64,000 bases of DNA from Physcomitrium patens. Its lineage: Eukaryota; Streptophyta; Bryopsida; Funariales; Funariaceae. The notes under the pieces were generated by a model. It ran no database searches. It saw only the letters and a list, made by a program, of their open reading frames with translations, and was not told the origin of the DNA. Shown here in pieces: positions 53,150-64,000 of this stretch. The translations under genes and the position numbers were made by a program. The stretch covers positions 1-64,000 of the forward strand of contig NC_037258.1 of assembly GCF_000002425.4 (NCBI RefSeq), read 5' to 3'. Each line of letters starts with the position of its first letter. Position 1 is the stretch's first letter.

Positions 53150-55464
53150 TCCAAAAAAATTTCAGTAATTGAAATTAATTGCAAGATTTACAACAAAGAG
53201 CTTTTTGTAATCATGGATTCATTTCAAAAATGACATTATTATCTAAAAGATGCTTCTAGTCCAATCACACTATAAATGGATTATAAGAACCTTAAGTATT
53301 TTATATCGAGATATGTTTTGAATCATTGCCAAGTCTATTGGAACATGATTTTATCAACGTTTGATTTCAAGATCACTTATTAATTCAAAAAATAATAATA
53401 TTTATTAAATATTTTTTATCTTATATTTAAAAAAAAGATGCATCTTTTGATCAATAAAAAATTATTTTCTTAAAGTCAAAGCATTTCCATCTTTAAGCAA
53501 TAAAATCAACATTAATTATTGATTTAATCTTTCTCAACCAAGTTCAATCCAATATGTCCTCTAATTATCTTATTCATGATATTAAGAATAATTTTTTTAA
53601 GTTTGGATCCAAGAATGATCTATTTTATTTCAAGAAATAATTATATATTCTAAAAAGTAAAGCATAATTATGCATTCTTCGAGCTTATTACAACTTTCCA
53701 ACAACCAAATATTTTGGATATAATAAAATTTTAGAGCTAATATCTAGAGATTTTTGGTAGCTACAAATGTAAAAGGCAATATAAGACTTTGTACAATCAT
53801 ATGACATTTTTTGAAGATCAAAAATTCCTTCTCATCAATCTTATGGATTTTTTCTGCCATTACCTATTCAAGAACAACCATGGTCTTTTGTTTCTATGGA
53901 ATTTATCATGGATCTTCTAATCTCAGGTTCTTTTGATTTTATATTCATTATAGTAGATCAATTTATCAAGATATTATATTTTGTAATATATAAAGAATCT
54001 ATTATAAGTGAAGAAATAACTAAATTTTTTCTTGACAACATCTATTGCTTTTATAAATTATTTAAGGATATTATATCACATAAAAAGATGCAATATATAT
54101 ATATATATATATCATCAAAAAATTTGAAAATTCTTTTTAAGATTTTAAAGATGAACATAAAACTATTTTTAGCTTTTTATCTTTAAATTGATGGCTAAAT
54201 GAAGCAAATAAATTTAATTTTGAAATAATATTTGAAATATACCATCAACTACCTATAAGATGATTGAACAATTCTTTTACCATTAGCAAAGTTTGCTTAT
54301 AATAACATGATACATTTTTCTACTCAATAAATATATATTTTTTTAATTATAGTTATTATCTAAGACTTGATACTTTTGACTTTTAAAAGTTGATAATTCT
54401 TTGGTAGAAGATTTGACAAATTATTTGTTATTGCTACATGCAACAATAGAGGCACAACTAAATGAAGCTCAAGAATAACAAAAGATCAATGTGGATGCTT
54501 ATCACAAAGAACAACCTTAATTCTATATTGGAGACAAAGTATGGTTATTTCGTCATAATATCAAGACTATTTGTCCTTATAACAAGTTGGATTATCATAG
54601 ACTTAGACCATTTCCTATATATAAAAAGATTAATCTAATTTATTATCAATTGTACTTATTAGAGTCTATAAAGATCCATCATATATTTCATGTATCTCTT
54701 CTTGAATCATACAAATAAATAAATATACCAAAAAGATGATAAATGCCACCTCTTCTTATAGAATTGAATAATAATGAAGAATATGAGGTCAAAGAAATCT
54801 TAGACTTAAGGCAATGCCAAAATAATTAAAATATCTTGTTCAATGGCATGGTTATGATATTAGTGAACGTATATGGGAGCTAGCCAAGAATCTTATAAAT
54901 ACAATGAAGAAGGTTGATACTTTTCATTGACAACATCTATCAAAACTAAGATGAAAGATAACAAAACTTTGCTATAAGAGAACTGCAATTCAAGAGATTT
55001 TATATTTGATATTCTATCTTTGTTTATAGTTTTTATATATTTGTAAAGCTAAAAAAATAGAGAATCAATAGCCATTATTTTTTGACTTACTAGATGAGAC
55101 ATTACAATTATTACAACCTTCAAGAGAATGTAATTGAAATAAAGACCTTCAAGAACAATTTGTTCTTCAAATAAATGGTAAGATACAATGTGTTTGATAT
55201 TATGACCTTGGGAATAGGAACAACTTTTGATGGTGTTACAAATATTTTGTTTAAACAAAGTCATAAAGGCTTCAATAATGATTAAATAATGGGATGGTCT
55301 TCTTGCCATGGAATGGAACATTATTGATAGCTAAAAGAACCTATCAACTACCTTCAAAGAAAACAAAGATTAAAATATGTGATAAATATAATTTGTTGCA
55401 TCTTAGACTTTCTCATCATGTAATCATTGCTCTTCATGGAAGTCGTTTTTAGAAGGAGAGGTAA
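53150..55464 (+). mobile_element. 3' half of a chromodomain Ty3/gypsy element (plus strand)
   Basis: Starts inside RNase H (about 53180: IYNKELLVIMDSFQK, then DYKNLKYFISRYVLNHCQ). The integrase core is at 53850-54070 (PWSFVSMEFIMDLL, IIVDQFIKILYFV, FFLDNIYCFYKLFKDII). About 54500-54700 carries GDKVWLFRHNIKT and KLDYHRLRPFPI. 54670-54900 is the chromodomain end (HIFHVSLLESY, EEYEVKEILDLRQCQ). A purine tract (AGAAGGAGAGG) precedes the LTR at 55465. Gag, protease and reverse transcriptase are missing, so it is 5'-truncated. Multiple stops are present. Same family as the minus-strand remnant at 1.5-2.75 kb. Confidence 0.8.
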
Positions 55465-56020
55465 TGTCATGGATATACATATTTATTGCAATTATTATTT
55501 AGATATTATGAATAAATAAAAATAAGTTAATTTGATAATATCTTATAAGAAGCTTCTTAGAAGCTTTATAGACACAATTTCTTTTTTATACATATCTATA
55601 GGTGATTTGTAGGTTAGAAACTTAACCAAAAAATTAACCACATATTACACGTGTTGGTAGATTGAGATACAAGCTAACAATGTGGCGTATATATAGGAAA
55701 CTTATATTGTAAGTTAAGACACATGTCTTGCAAATTAGAAACATGTCAAAGGTCTTATAGAACGTTACTACATAGCTTTTAGTTAGATAGTATATATGGA
55801 GGGAAGAGTGAAGCTTTCTTCATTCTTGTCAATACCTTTTTAGTCTTTAGTCTTATTTCAAGACTTTCTAGACTTTTTGTCTTTGGTAATAGATATTTTA
55901 GTTTCAATATTATATTAGTTTTGAATGAATATCTATTCTTTTTGAATGACATCAATATTATATTAGTTTTGAATGAATATTTATTCTTTTTGAATGACAT
56001 CAAAAAATATTGAATTTTAT
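55465..56020 (+). repeat. 3' LTR of the truncated chromovirus
   Basis: Opens TGTCATGGATATAC after the purine tract and aligns with the LTRs at 742-1259 (minus) and 21647-22175 (plus). A 48-bp unit is duplicated near its end (55904-55951 and 55952-55999), lengthening this copy. The outer end is degraded, so the boundary is approximate. Confidence 0.7.
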
Positions 56021-56957
56021 TTGTTTTAAATTTATATTCTTAAGACTTTTTTGGCATTAAACTATGCAATAAGAATGTTATTAAAAATTGATAGCAAGGT
56101 AGAGATAAATTTTGATAGAATCATACATTTAAGGATTTCACTATCTAAGTCTTTGAATAATAATACCATTGTTTTGATGTTTTGAATATAAAAGCTTATA
56201 TCATTGAAATAAGACATTTTATAATCATAAAACTTTTCTTACAACTACATTATATTTTCTATGATATACTAAAGATAAACCGAAGAAAAATTATTTCACA
56301 TATTTTTGGCATTTTTATAGCTTTTTAATTTTGAAATAATTTAGAAGATATATCCAAATTAATAAGCATTCTTGCATTGATGTTTTTTTGCTTCTATTTA
56401 TTGATGCATTATTATAAATCATTGTTAGCATATGCATTAAGTGCAAATATTAGTTTTCTTTTAAGTTAAGTCACTATGTTGAAAATCTTTTTTGATTGGT
56501 ATATAATTTTTATATGATATTTTCAAATAGAAAAATATTTGCCATCAAAAAATTTAAATATTTAATTTTTTTTCCATTATGTTTGTAAATATCCAAAAAA
56601 TAAAGAAGAATAAAAATAATATTTAATAAGTATCAATAAATATAATTATAAGTGAAAGAAAAGAGATTGAAAAAGAATCAATAGAAAATTTATAATACGA
56701 ATATTTCCAATAATTAACAAAGAATTAAAAAAGAGTTATAAAAAAATTCAAGGAATTAATAAATAATTTAAAAAATTAATTGAAGTAATTATTATGGAGT
56801 TAAATACAAAAAAAAACTTCAAATAAGTTGCAAAAATTAATATGAAATTGAAACTAATGAATAAGTGCTTGTATATAAGAATCAAAAAAATGTATCAACA
56901 CTTTTTAATTCTTGTTGATAAAGAATGTTATAACAAAGTTTTAAAATGATTTCAAGC

Positions 56958-56988
<31 letters not shown>

Positions 56989-57299
56989 TTAAGGCGGAAA
57001 TATTATAGAAGTTCATAACATGTTGAATTTCATCAATTCATTACAAGTCAATATAAATAATCACTATATATGTACATTGTATAAATTTGTGCAAAAGCAT
57101 TTTAAAATCTTTCATTCAATTTGAATTTAAGATGCTATAAATATTATCATATTATTTTATATTTTTAAGAAATATTCAATAAAAGACTCTTCTATTTGTA
57201 ATGCTAAATTTATTTATATATAATCATTTGATGGTTGATTTTGATGAAGAAAATAAAAAGAATACATTTATTCAATAAATAAATATTTGTAGTACTTAA
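56021..57299. other. AT-rich sequence between the chromovirus LTR and gypsy copy B right arm
   Basis: No motif recognised on either strand; a TA tract lies at 56957-56986. It may be part of copy B that has drifted beyond recognition or other inserted sequence. Confidence 0.4.
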
Positions 57300-57518
57300 T
57301 AAGATAAAATACATGCTGTCTTTAATAATAGTCTCACCATCTTATATTGAGTTTGAAATATAAGGTCTTCATGCAAAAAAAATATTTAAAAGGCCAAATG
57401 ATAAAAGCAACTAAGGTTGATTATTATGATTTGCACAATTTCTAAGACAATTCTTCTTGGATTTTTTTTCTACTTTAGCTATTTTTGTTTTCTACTTAGG
57501 CTTCTTTTTACGCTAGGA

Positions 57519-57545
57519 TTTTTTTTTTTTTTTTTTTTTTTTTTT
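57519..57545. repeat. Poly(T) run of 27 bases
   Basis: Homopolymer within gypsy copy B, encoding a poly-Lys artefact on the minus strand. Confidence 0.9.
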
Positions 57546-57880
57546 GATAATTCTTGCTATGGCCTAATTTATCATACCTCCAATAATTCATAGTCTTTTT
57601 ATGTTGAGTTTTCATGAAGTTACTCATCTCAATAGTAGTCTTTTTTGGCCTAAAAATATGTGTTATCAAAGCAACCATGTCAGTAGTATTATAATAACAA
57701 AGAGCCTTGTTACATTTTCCAATTTCAACAAATCCTTGTGATAATATTGTCTTACTATTGTATTTGAGAAAAAATCTTAATATTGTGAATTTCAAAAGTT
57801 TCTTGTCAATTTTAAACAAAAGATCTTGATAAATTGACTCTTATCAAATATATCCTCTGATTCCATTGCAAACTATGTCA

Positions 57881-57881
<1 letters not shown>

Positions 57882-57916
<35 letters not shown>
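57882..57916. repeat. TA microsatellite
   Basis: About 17 TA units inside gypsy copy B; copy A lacks it at the matching place. Confidence 0.9.
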
Positions 57917-57919
<3 letters not shown>

Positions 57920-58770
57920 CATAATATGTCTTCTTTTTTACGTTAGAAGTCTTGAATAAATTGCATTTGATTACACCAATAGCATCCATACTCACTTTTT
58001 AAATGTTTAATAGATATTTGAAGTAGTCTAAAAGATAGTGACTCTTCTATTGCAAACAAAGCCACCATCATAACTTGAGCCATTTGTGATAAAGTAAGTC
58101 GGGTGCTATTCTCTAAAAGCACTTCTAATGCTATAATCTTTTCTATAGTATCTTCAAAGGATTTTCTACCTTCTACTTTTAGTAGATATCTTTTCTTTAA
58201 GGTAGGATTAAATTAGAAATAATATCCTAATTAAGAGCAAATATAAATTCTATTATGACTACTTAATAGTGTCTTTTTTTATGCAATTAAAATAAGTACT
58301 TTTCATTACATCTTTTATATGTCTAGAGTGGCTTATACTCCAAATGTTGTAGCATTAGCTCAAATATATAGCACTCATTAAAAATAGAAGATTGTTAATA
58401 TTTTTCTTTGAACTAAGTTTGAAATCCTAGCTTTTAATTTAGCAAGGAAATACCCTCAATTTTTCCTAAGAAACAATCCTTCATCATATTATAGGGATTG
58501 ACTTCTATCTTATTAAATGTATCCATGTTCCAACCCCAAAGTCTCTTAATAGTATCCATTATTGAAATATGCTAAGAAACCTTATTAATATCCACCACTA
58601 GCTCAAAATCTTGAATGTGGTCATTATTCAAGTAGGCTAGTGAAGGAGATCTATAATATTGACACTTCATATGCACCATAAAATGACCACTTGGATACCT
58701 TCAACTATCTAAAGGCTTAAAGATATTATCTAAAGACTTAAGACCACTAAATATTTTATATCTTGTTTTA

Positions 58771-60104
58771 AAAAAATACTAATTTATATATATATATATA
58801 TATATATATCAAGCAATATGATCATCTTTGTAATACCAATTAAAATTAAACCCACATCTAATAAGCTTACAACAAAGATTTGTAGGCTACTTGGCTTAAT
58901 CATTATGAAGAGACATCTATATACTTCCACATTCTGATACTTGATTATGTAGATTATATTAATAAAAAGATTAAAAAAATGCTTAGTATTACAATTAAAT
59001 TTAATAGCATAAAAAATCAAAACCAAAAGAAGAAAAAAATGGTATGATATTATATCAATGCAAAGATAATAATTTTGTATTTTATATTATTTCTTTATTT
59101 TCCTCATTTTTTCTCCCTAACAAAGCAAGGGCTTAGATGCTATCTGGTAAATATTAAAAAAATAAAGTAGCCAAAACTGATGTACATATTTTCAAAATGT
59201 GTGATACAAATTTTCATAGTTTACTGATACTTAATCAAGTCCATTGTAAGTTAAAGGGTGCATTTCATTAATAATATATAACTTCAAAACATTTTAAATT
59301 AAGTCATTTGATACCCCTCCGTAATTTTATTATTACAGAGAGAAATCGAAAGTACTTTTGCCACATAAGTTGTGAAAACCCAAACCAAATTTTGCAGAGC
59401 ACATGCATCTTCACCGTCCAGAGCTTTCATCCGACATGTTCTTAAGGACTGCAAGTGTTCCGATTAAAATTCTCACCAGGTGAGGACCTCGATTTGCGGA
59501 CCTCTGATTCGATCCGACGTGTCACATTCCTCAAGATATTTGCCACGGTTCCAACCCCTCGGAAACCTTAAGCATCCGCCACCTCATCGTCCTTCCCTCA
59601 TGTTTATACCCGGATTGATAACCTGAAATATTCATCCATCCATTATACATTCATCCATTCTGCATTAGTCTCAGCCAAGAGATCGTCTCGGCGAATCCCA
59701 AACACGAAGTCTGGCCGCCACGTAGTGGCCACTACTTTATCTGCAGAACGGAATTGACCTCCAAATAGGTCGTCCGGGGAAAGGGAGTGGGAGAGATCCA
59801 ATGACGATTTCGGGTCCTAATAAACGAATTTATAATTTTCCCAATTTCGATAATTCTAGAAAATTCCACACGATATTCGCTCATCCGAGGAGCTGCTTCT
59901 CATGCCCGGCCCAGCTTCAAGAGCAGCGCTCTATCCACTTCTCCCTCTTTTGCCTTGGCGCTTGAAGTGCGTTGCAGACGATTTCTGACGCAGCCAGCTT
60001 CTGCTAGAGAGCCAAGTTAGGATCACTACTACTTCCCTGTCTGTACCTTGAGAGAAACGGGTTTGAGCTTGTGAGGGAGGAAGGCCAAGCAGTCGAAGGA
60101 CGCC
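58771..60104. other. Transition zone and promoter of the RETICULATA-related gene
   Basis: AT-rich to about 59.3 kb, then gene-island composition. The last 700 bases before ATG 60105 should hold the promoter and leader; CT-rich sequence around 59890-60060 fits a leader. An opposite-strand frame at 60004-60225 has no domain. Confidence 0.45.
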
Positions 60105-63100
60105 ATGGCTGCCATGGCTTCGTTGGCGTCGAGGGGGATGGCTTACACTCCGGCTGTGAAGGTGAACAGAGACGGAGGGATGGTGGAGGAAAGTCTTTTG
60201 AGTTTTTCAAACGGGTTTCAAACACGGAGCAATTCCGAGTTTCAGTGCAAGCTAGTGGCGGTGGTAGGGAAGGAGAGGCGGAGATTGGCAGGGGTTTGGA
60301 GTTTTGTGCGGGGGTTTAGTGGGCCGGGAGGGGAGGAAAATGTCGACTGCTTTCCGTCCAGCAAGGATGTGCCGAACATCTCTATCAGGTCGCATGCTGC
60401 AGAGATGAAGAAGGGATACGGAGCTTTTGGTGGGGGTGGTGCGACGTTGGAAAAGTCGAAGCTAGACTTTTCCCAGTCCACGGCTAGGGTTAAACAGGAG
60501 GTATGAAGGAGTGGGATTCGTGCCATCGTAGTCGCTTGGGATTGAGTTTCGGTGTTTCCTGGATTTTGTAGCGGTAGTTGTAGCATAATTTTGAAGAGAT
60601 TGTAGCTAGATTATGGAATAATTTTGAGGTTTTGGATTGCAAATAATCTTATCCTTTCGCTTAAATGTGATCTAGGTTCTGCGTTTGGTAATTTGCGTAG
60701 GTCTAAGTTGGTCAAGGTGGTTGGAATGGCAACGTTTGGGTGTGCAGGTGGAACTTGGTGGTGGTGGTGGAGGTATTGGAAATAAGAATTTTAATGGGGG
60801 TGGTGATGGAGGTGACGATGATGGCGACGATGATGACTACTTCGGTGAGGATGATGGCGATGACGATGGTGACAACAAGGGATTGTTCGGAAGGCGTGTG
60901 GTAGTTCCTGAGGTGCGTTTTTATGGACCTATAGGATAACGTTTGAAACTGTGTAAGGTTCTCCTTGTACATTGCTGGATCTGCGCGTAGCCTTATTTGC
61001 GTTGTGGGTTGTGTACAGATGTTCGATCGAAAATATGTGGAAGCAATCTTACAAGAGTGGTTCAGGACGATCAGTGATTTGCCTGCAGGAATTCGACAGG
61101 CTGTCGAACTGGTGTGTTGAGTGTTTCTACGTTTCCATCTTACTCGTTTTAGGATGTTGATAGATGTCTTTGTATTGTCGAACTCATTATCAGTAATGTG
61201 CAAGGTTTCAAGTCGTGATTACTGCAGAGCATGAAGTTTAGGACGATCTCGCTGTGATGAATTCAGTTTTTTCTTTTCAGATGGATTAGTTTATGACATA
61301 TGTAATCTGCAACTGAAGCTCAATCTTGTTCAACGTATGTCAACGGAGAAAGTTTCCCCCCTAGTTTGCACAGCGAAGTAACGGTTTCTTCTACTTCTTT
61401 GAAACAGGGTTTGATCAGCTCAGCCCAGATGGTCAGATTCTTGTCAGTTAATGCTAGGCCGACTATTACTAGGAAGCTGTCGAGGGCGGTCCCTCAGCCA
61501 ATTTCAAGGGCCATTATTGGACGGTATGTTCTGGGTGCTTTAAATTTTTTCGGTTCTGTTGACCTTAAATTCAAAAATACTGAATTAGCATAGCTGGACA
61601 TAGATGTCGTTATTAAATCATTTCCACTTTACCTGCCTTTAGGTCAATGCGCAGTTAACTTTTGTTGATGCGTCTTCGTCGCTGTCATTGGAGTCGTTTA
61701 TAATGTGTCCCTTGACACGTTGTCCTTGTCTGCAAACGAACAGCATTCTTGCGGATCCTGGTTTCTTGTACAAGTTAGCGTTTGACGAGATTGTGACGGT
61801 TGGTAATGCTGTGTGGTGGGAGTATCAACATAGAGGAGAAAGGTAAGCATCTGGCTGCGAACGGTGCTGTTGGTATTGTTCCTGTTTTAAGAGAGTAGAT
61901 TGTTCTGGCTGAGCCTCTGATCTTATTGAACAGATCTTGTTGAACCCTCGTATACGGTAGCGTGTGTCATCAAGGGCTTTGCATTGATTGAAGTGGTTCA
62001 TGTTAACAGGATAAGGAAAGAGTGGGACGTTGCTGCAGTGAATGTGTTGACTCTAGTCGCCAGCACAGCAGCCATGAACTGGGCGTTAGCCCCTAGCCGA
62101 TCTTATGGTTCAACATTTAAATACGAGTTCCAAAATTCTCTTCAAAAGCTCCCAAACCACGTCTTCGACAAGAGCTATCCACTTCGAGAATTTGATATGT
62201 CAAAGCGAGTATTTAGTTTCTTCTACAAAGCAGCACAGCTTAGCCTGGTTGGCATGGTAACCGGGGCTGCCGGGGCAGGCCTATCCAGAGTAATGCCTTC
62301 ATCTAAAAAGAAAGAGTATGTAACTACCTGTGCTTTTGTATCTTGTATACGAAGATTCTGATATTGAGTTGTTCAGTTCATTTATGGTCTACGGTGACAG
62401 TATTTTGGATAAGGTTGCCTCGGAATTGCGAGACTGATGGTGAAAGTTGTGTTTGTTCAACAGATTGTCGGTGTCGATCCCTTCAGTCAGCACTAGTGCA
62501 TCAAGTTATGGTGCATTTATGGGGTTATCGGGCAACTTAAGGTATCAGCTGCTCTTTGGTGCGGAAAGGCTTATGCAGGACCATTTCCAACATTTGGGGG
62601 TTGTCATATTCTTTTCGGCAGCTCTCAGGTATGTCTCACGGTGTTATTGTCAGTGAAAGCGTCTTCTGTGTGGAACCTTTCAGTAGTAATTTCCAATCAA
62701 TTTTCTTCGTGGTAATGAAGGCTAGATCAATCACTCAATTAGAGAAAGTAGAGTTAATGGGTTCAGTGGATAGGCTGAGAATTTCTGTGGGGGTTGTCAT
62801 GCATGCTGCAGTTGAATTGTAATAGTATGCCCTGATAAGAGGAATTGATCTCGGCTTGTTGGTGCAGGGCTTTGAATGTCCAGATTGGAGACGTAACTAG
62901 ACTAGCGTTTTTGGGACAAGGGGAATTACCTGTTGTTCATGCCGATGGAACTCTTTCTCAGGCATATCGTCGACCTTCATTAACTTCGGAGTCGCTAACT
63001 GGGTGGATAATACCTACCAAGGGTCTTATCACAGGCCTCTTGGATGGCTCAAAGGTACAGAATAAAACTGGCGCTCAACGGCAAACTCCTAATGTCTTCG

Positions 63101-63144
63101 CAAAGAGAAAAGTGAAGCGCAAAGTAACTGCTGGAAGTAGGTAA
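60105..63144 (+). CDS. RETICULATA-related chloroplast protein (DUF3411), eight exons
   Basis: Member of the RETICULATA/RER family, chloroplast membrane proteins needed for normal leaf mesophyll in Arabidopsis; biochemical role unsettled. Exons: 60105-60500, 60748-60912, 61019-61111, 61408-61523, 61744-61842, 62010-62315, 62464-62628, 62868-63144; 1617 bp, 538 residues, GT-AG introns throughout. Residues 1-132 include a Ser/Arg-rich transit-type N-terminus. Exon 2 (133-187) is a Gly-rich then Asp-rich acidic segment. The conserved domain starts at MFDRKYVEAILQEW (188) and includes LISSAQMVRFLSVNARPT, VWWEYQHRGERIRKEWD, LAPSRSYGSTFKYEFQN, SYPLREFD and YGAFMGLSGNLRYQLLFG. Hydrophobic stretches in exons 6 and 7 are likely membrane segments. 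It is closest in pattern to the RER4-like branch. The C-terminus carries a lysine/arginine-rich tail of about 60 residues after AYRRPS. ATG 60105 gives the full transit region. Confidence 0.94.
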
Positions 63145-64000
63145 TTTCCAGTGATTTACACGCGGGAATTAGTTTAGTTGAAGATCGAGAAGATAATGAC
63201 CACTTGAGCCATCCCACAGGAGTGCGCACTCCTCATACTTGCAGATCAAGATCTTGAAGTGGTCTTCTGACTGGGCTATGAAAGCATCTCTGTTGGAAAC
63301 TTATGACGAACATGTGCCCTGCAGTCTGATTCCATTAAACATTGTTGTTAGATTGAGTTGGCCAGTCAGACATTGAACCAGATTGTAGGACCTAGATCTA
63401 TGTCGACAGCCGTTTCCGCCGGTGTCCTCTTCCAAAGATTCATGTATAAATCTTGGAATACCACCTGCAAAGCATGATGTTACATGAGGATGAGCAACTG
63501 GTTTTCCATGCGGACACTACTCAGATTATCTAACACAAAACATTTGTGTTGTGTAGCAATACCACACTTGATTTCGGATCATAACCTGAATTATTACATG
63601 GAGCAATTGTTTCTTGTTCACTCCAAGAGTAGTGTTGCCCGTAACATCTTGTTTCAGTATTTTCAAAGTGAGCTCCTGGTGACATTTCTCGTGGTGGAGA
63701 ATTTGCAGCATCTGTCTTGTGGAAAGTATTGCGGTTGCAGCCTCTTAGTGTCTTGTAAGTTTAAGGCAGGTTGTTTCTATTAAGGATCAAGTCACATGTC
63801 AGTGATGTGGCAAATTCTCAATATGTGCAATAGTAACGAACAGTTGAAAGGTCGGGAACAACGTACAAGTCGAATCCGAAATTCGTTTTTCTGTAACGGG
63901 TATCGTGGGTAAACTAACCCTTAAAAGATTTTCTTGTGATTTCCTTCCACGTCACTGTCAGCTTTCTCTTGTAAGAGTTCCTTTTTCAATGCACAAGTAT
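63145..64000. other. Downstream of the RETICULATA-related gene
   Basis: The first few hundred bases are probably 3' UTR. Opposing short frames at 63484-63783 and 63526-63711 have no domain. Nothing else is recognisable up to the window end. Confidence 0.4.

Larger units (their letters stand above)
57300..58770 (-). mobile_element. Right arm of gypsy copy B with gag zinc-knuckle remnant (minus strand)
   Basis: Collinear with copy A 26030-27730. Minus strand 57819-57508 gives a gag frame ending in a degraded CCHC knuckle, YWRYDKLGHSKNY, where all three cysteine positions read Tyr while the His remains. A 27-base T run (57519-57545) and a TA microsatellite (57882-57916) have expanded inside it. 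The segment matching copy A 23950-26030 (protease, RT, RNase H) is absent between the two arms. Confidence 0.7.

Overview
The window looks like plant nuclear DNA, most probably from a moss or another bryophyte. The evidence is plant-only families (a class III peroxidase, a CDPK, a plastid-type glycolytic GAPDH with a transit peptide, a RETICULATA-related chloroplast protein), short GT-AG introns, and small gene islands of about 45-50% GC set in very AT-rich, decayed retrotransposon sequence. The moss assignment is inference; land plant is secure.

Layout: 1-7911 is AT-rich repeat wreckage: a minus-strand chromodomain Ty3/gypsy remnant with its LTR (742-2750), a minus-strand Copia pol remnant (3900-5180), and long AT microsatellites. 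7912-13667 is a structurally complete but dead Copia element with two LTRs and a 5-bp target duplication (GTCAT). After 1.6 kb of decayed sequence comes a gene island with a three-exon class III peroxidase (16859-18215). 21647-28400 is again transposon: a chromovirus LTR plus a stub, then a minus-strand Ty3/gypsy copy (A). The central island (about 28.9-47.9 kb) holds an intronless CDPK (29904-31388, minus), an exon-like orphan frame (32823-33179, plus), a short hairpin (39020-39081), a small intronless coiled-coil protein (39512-39910, minus), a ten-coding-exon GapCp (41765-44408, minus) and an intronless hevein-GH18 chitinase (46150-47226, minus). 48-59.3 kb is AT-rich; it contains a second gypsy copy (B) whose two arms are separated by the 3' half of a chromovirus. 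The right edge carries an eight-exon RETICULATA-related gene (60105-63144, plus).

The genes are not an operon or a recognisable cluster. Two products should go to plastids (GapCp: lower glycolysis, triose phosphate oxidation; RETICULATA-related: envelope or membrane protein). Two are secreted and have known wall or defence roles (peroxidase, chitin-binding chitinase). The CDPK is a calcium-signalling kinase. I found no CRISPR array, rRNA, convincing tRNA or secondary-metabolism cluster. The most notable points are sequence oddities in otherwise familiar families: a class III peroxidase lacking one conserved disulfide cysteine, an intronless CDPK with a damaged EF-hand 4, a GapCp with Cys in the NAD-binding GFGRIGR motif, and a hevein domain joined to a GH18 rather than a GH19 catalytic domain. 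All gene models were spliced by eye; in each multi-exon gene the exon lengths sum to a multiple of three and the joins fit the family's conserved sequence.
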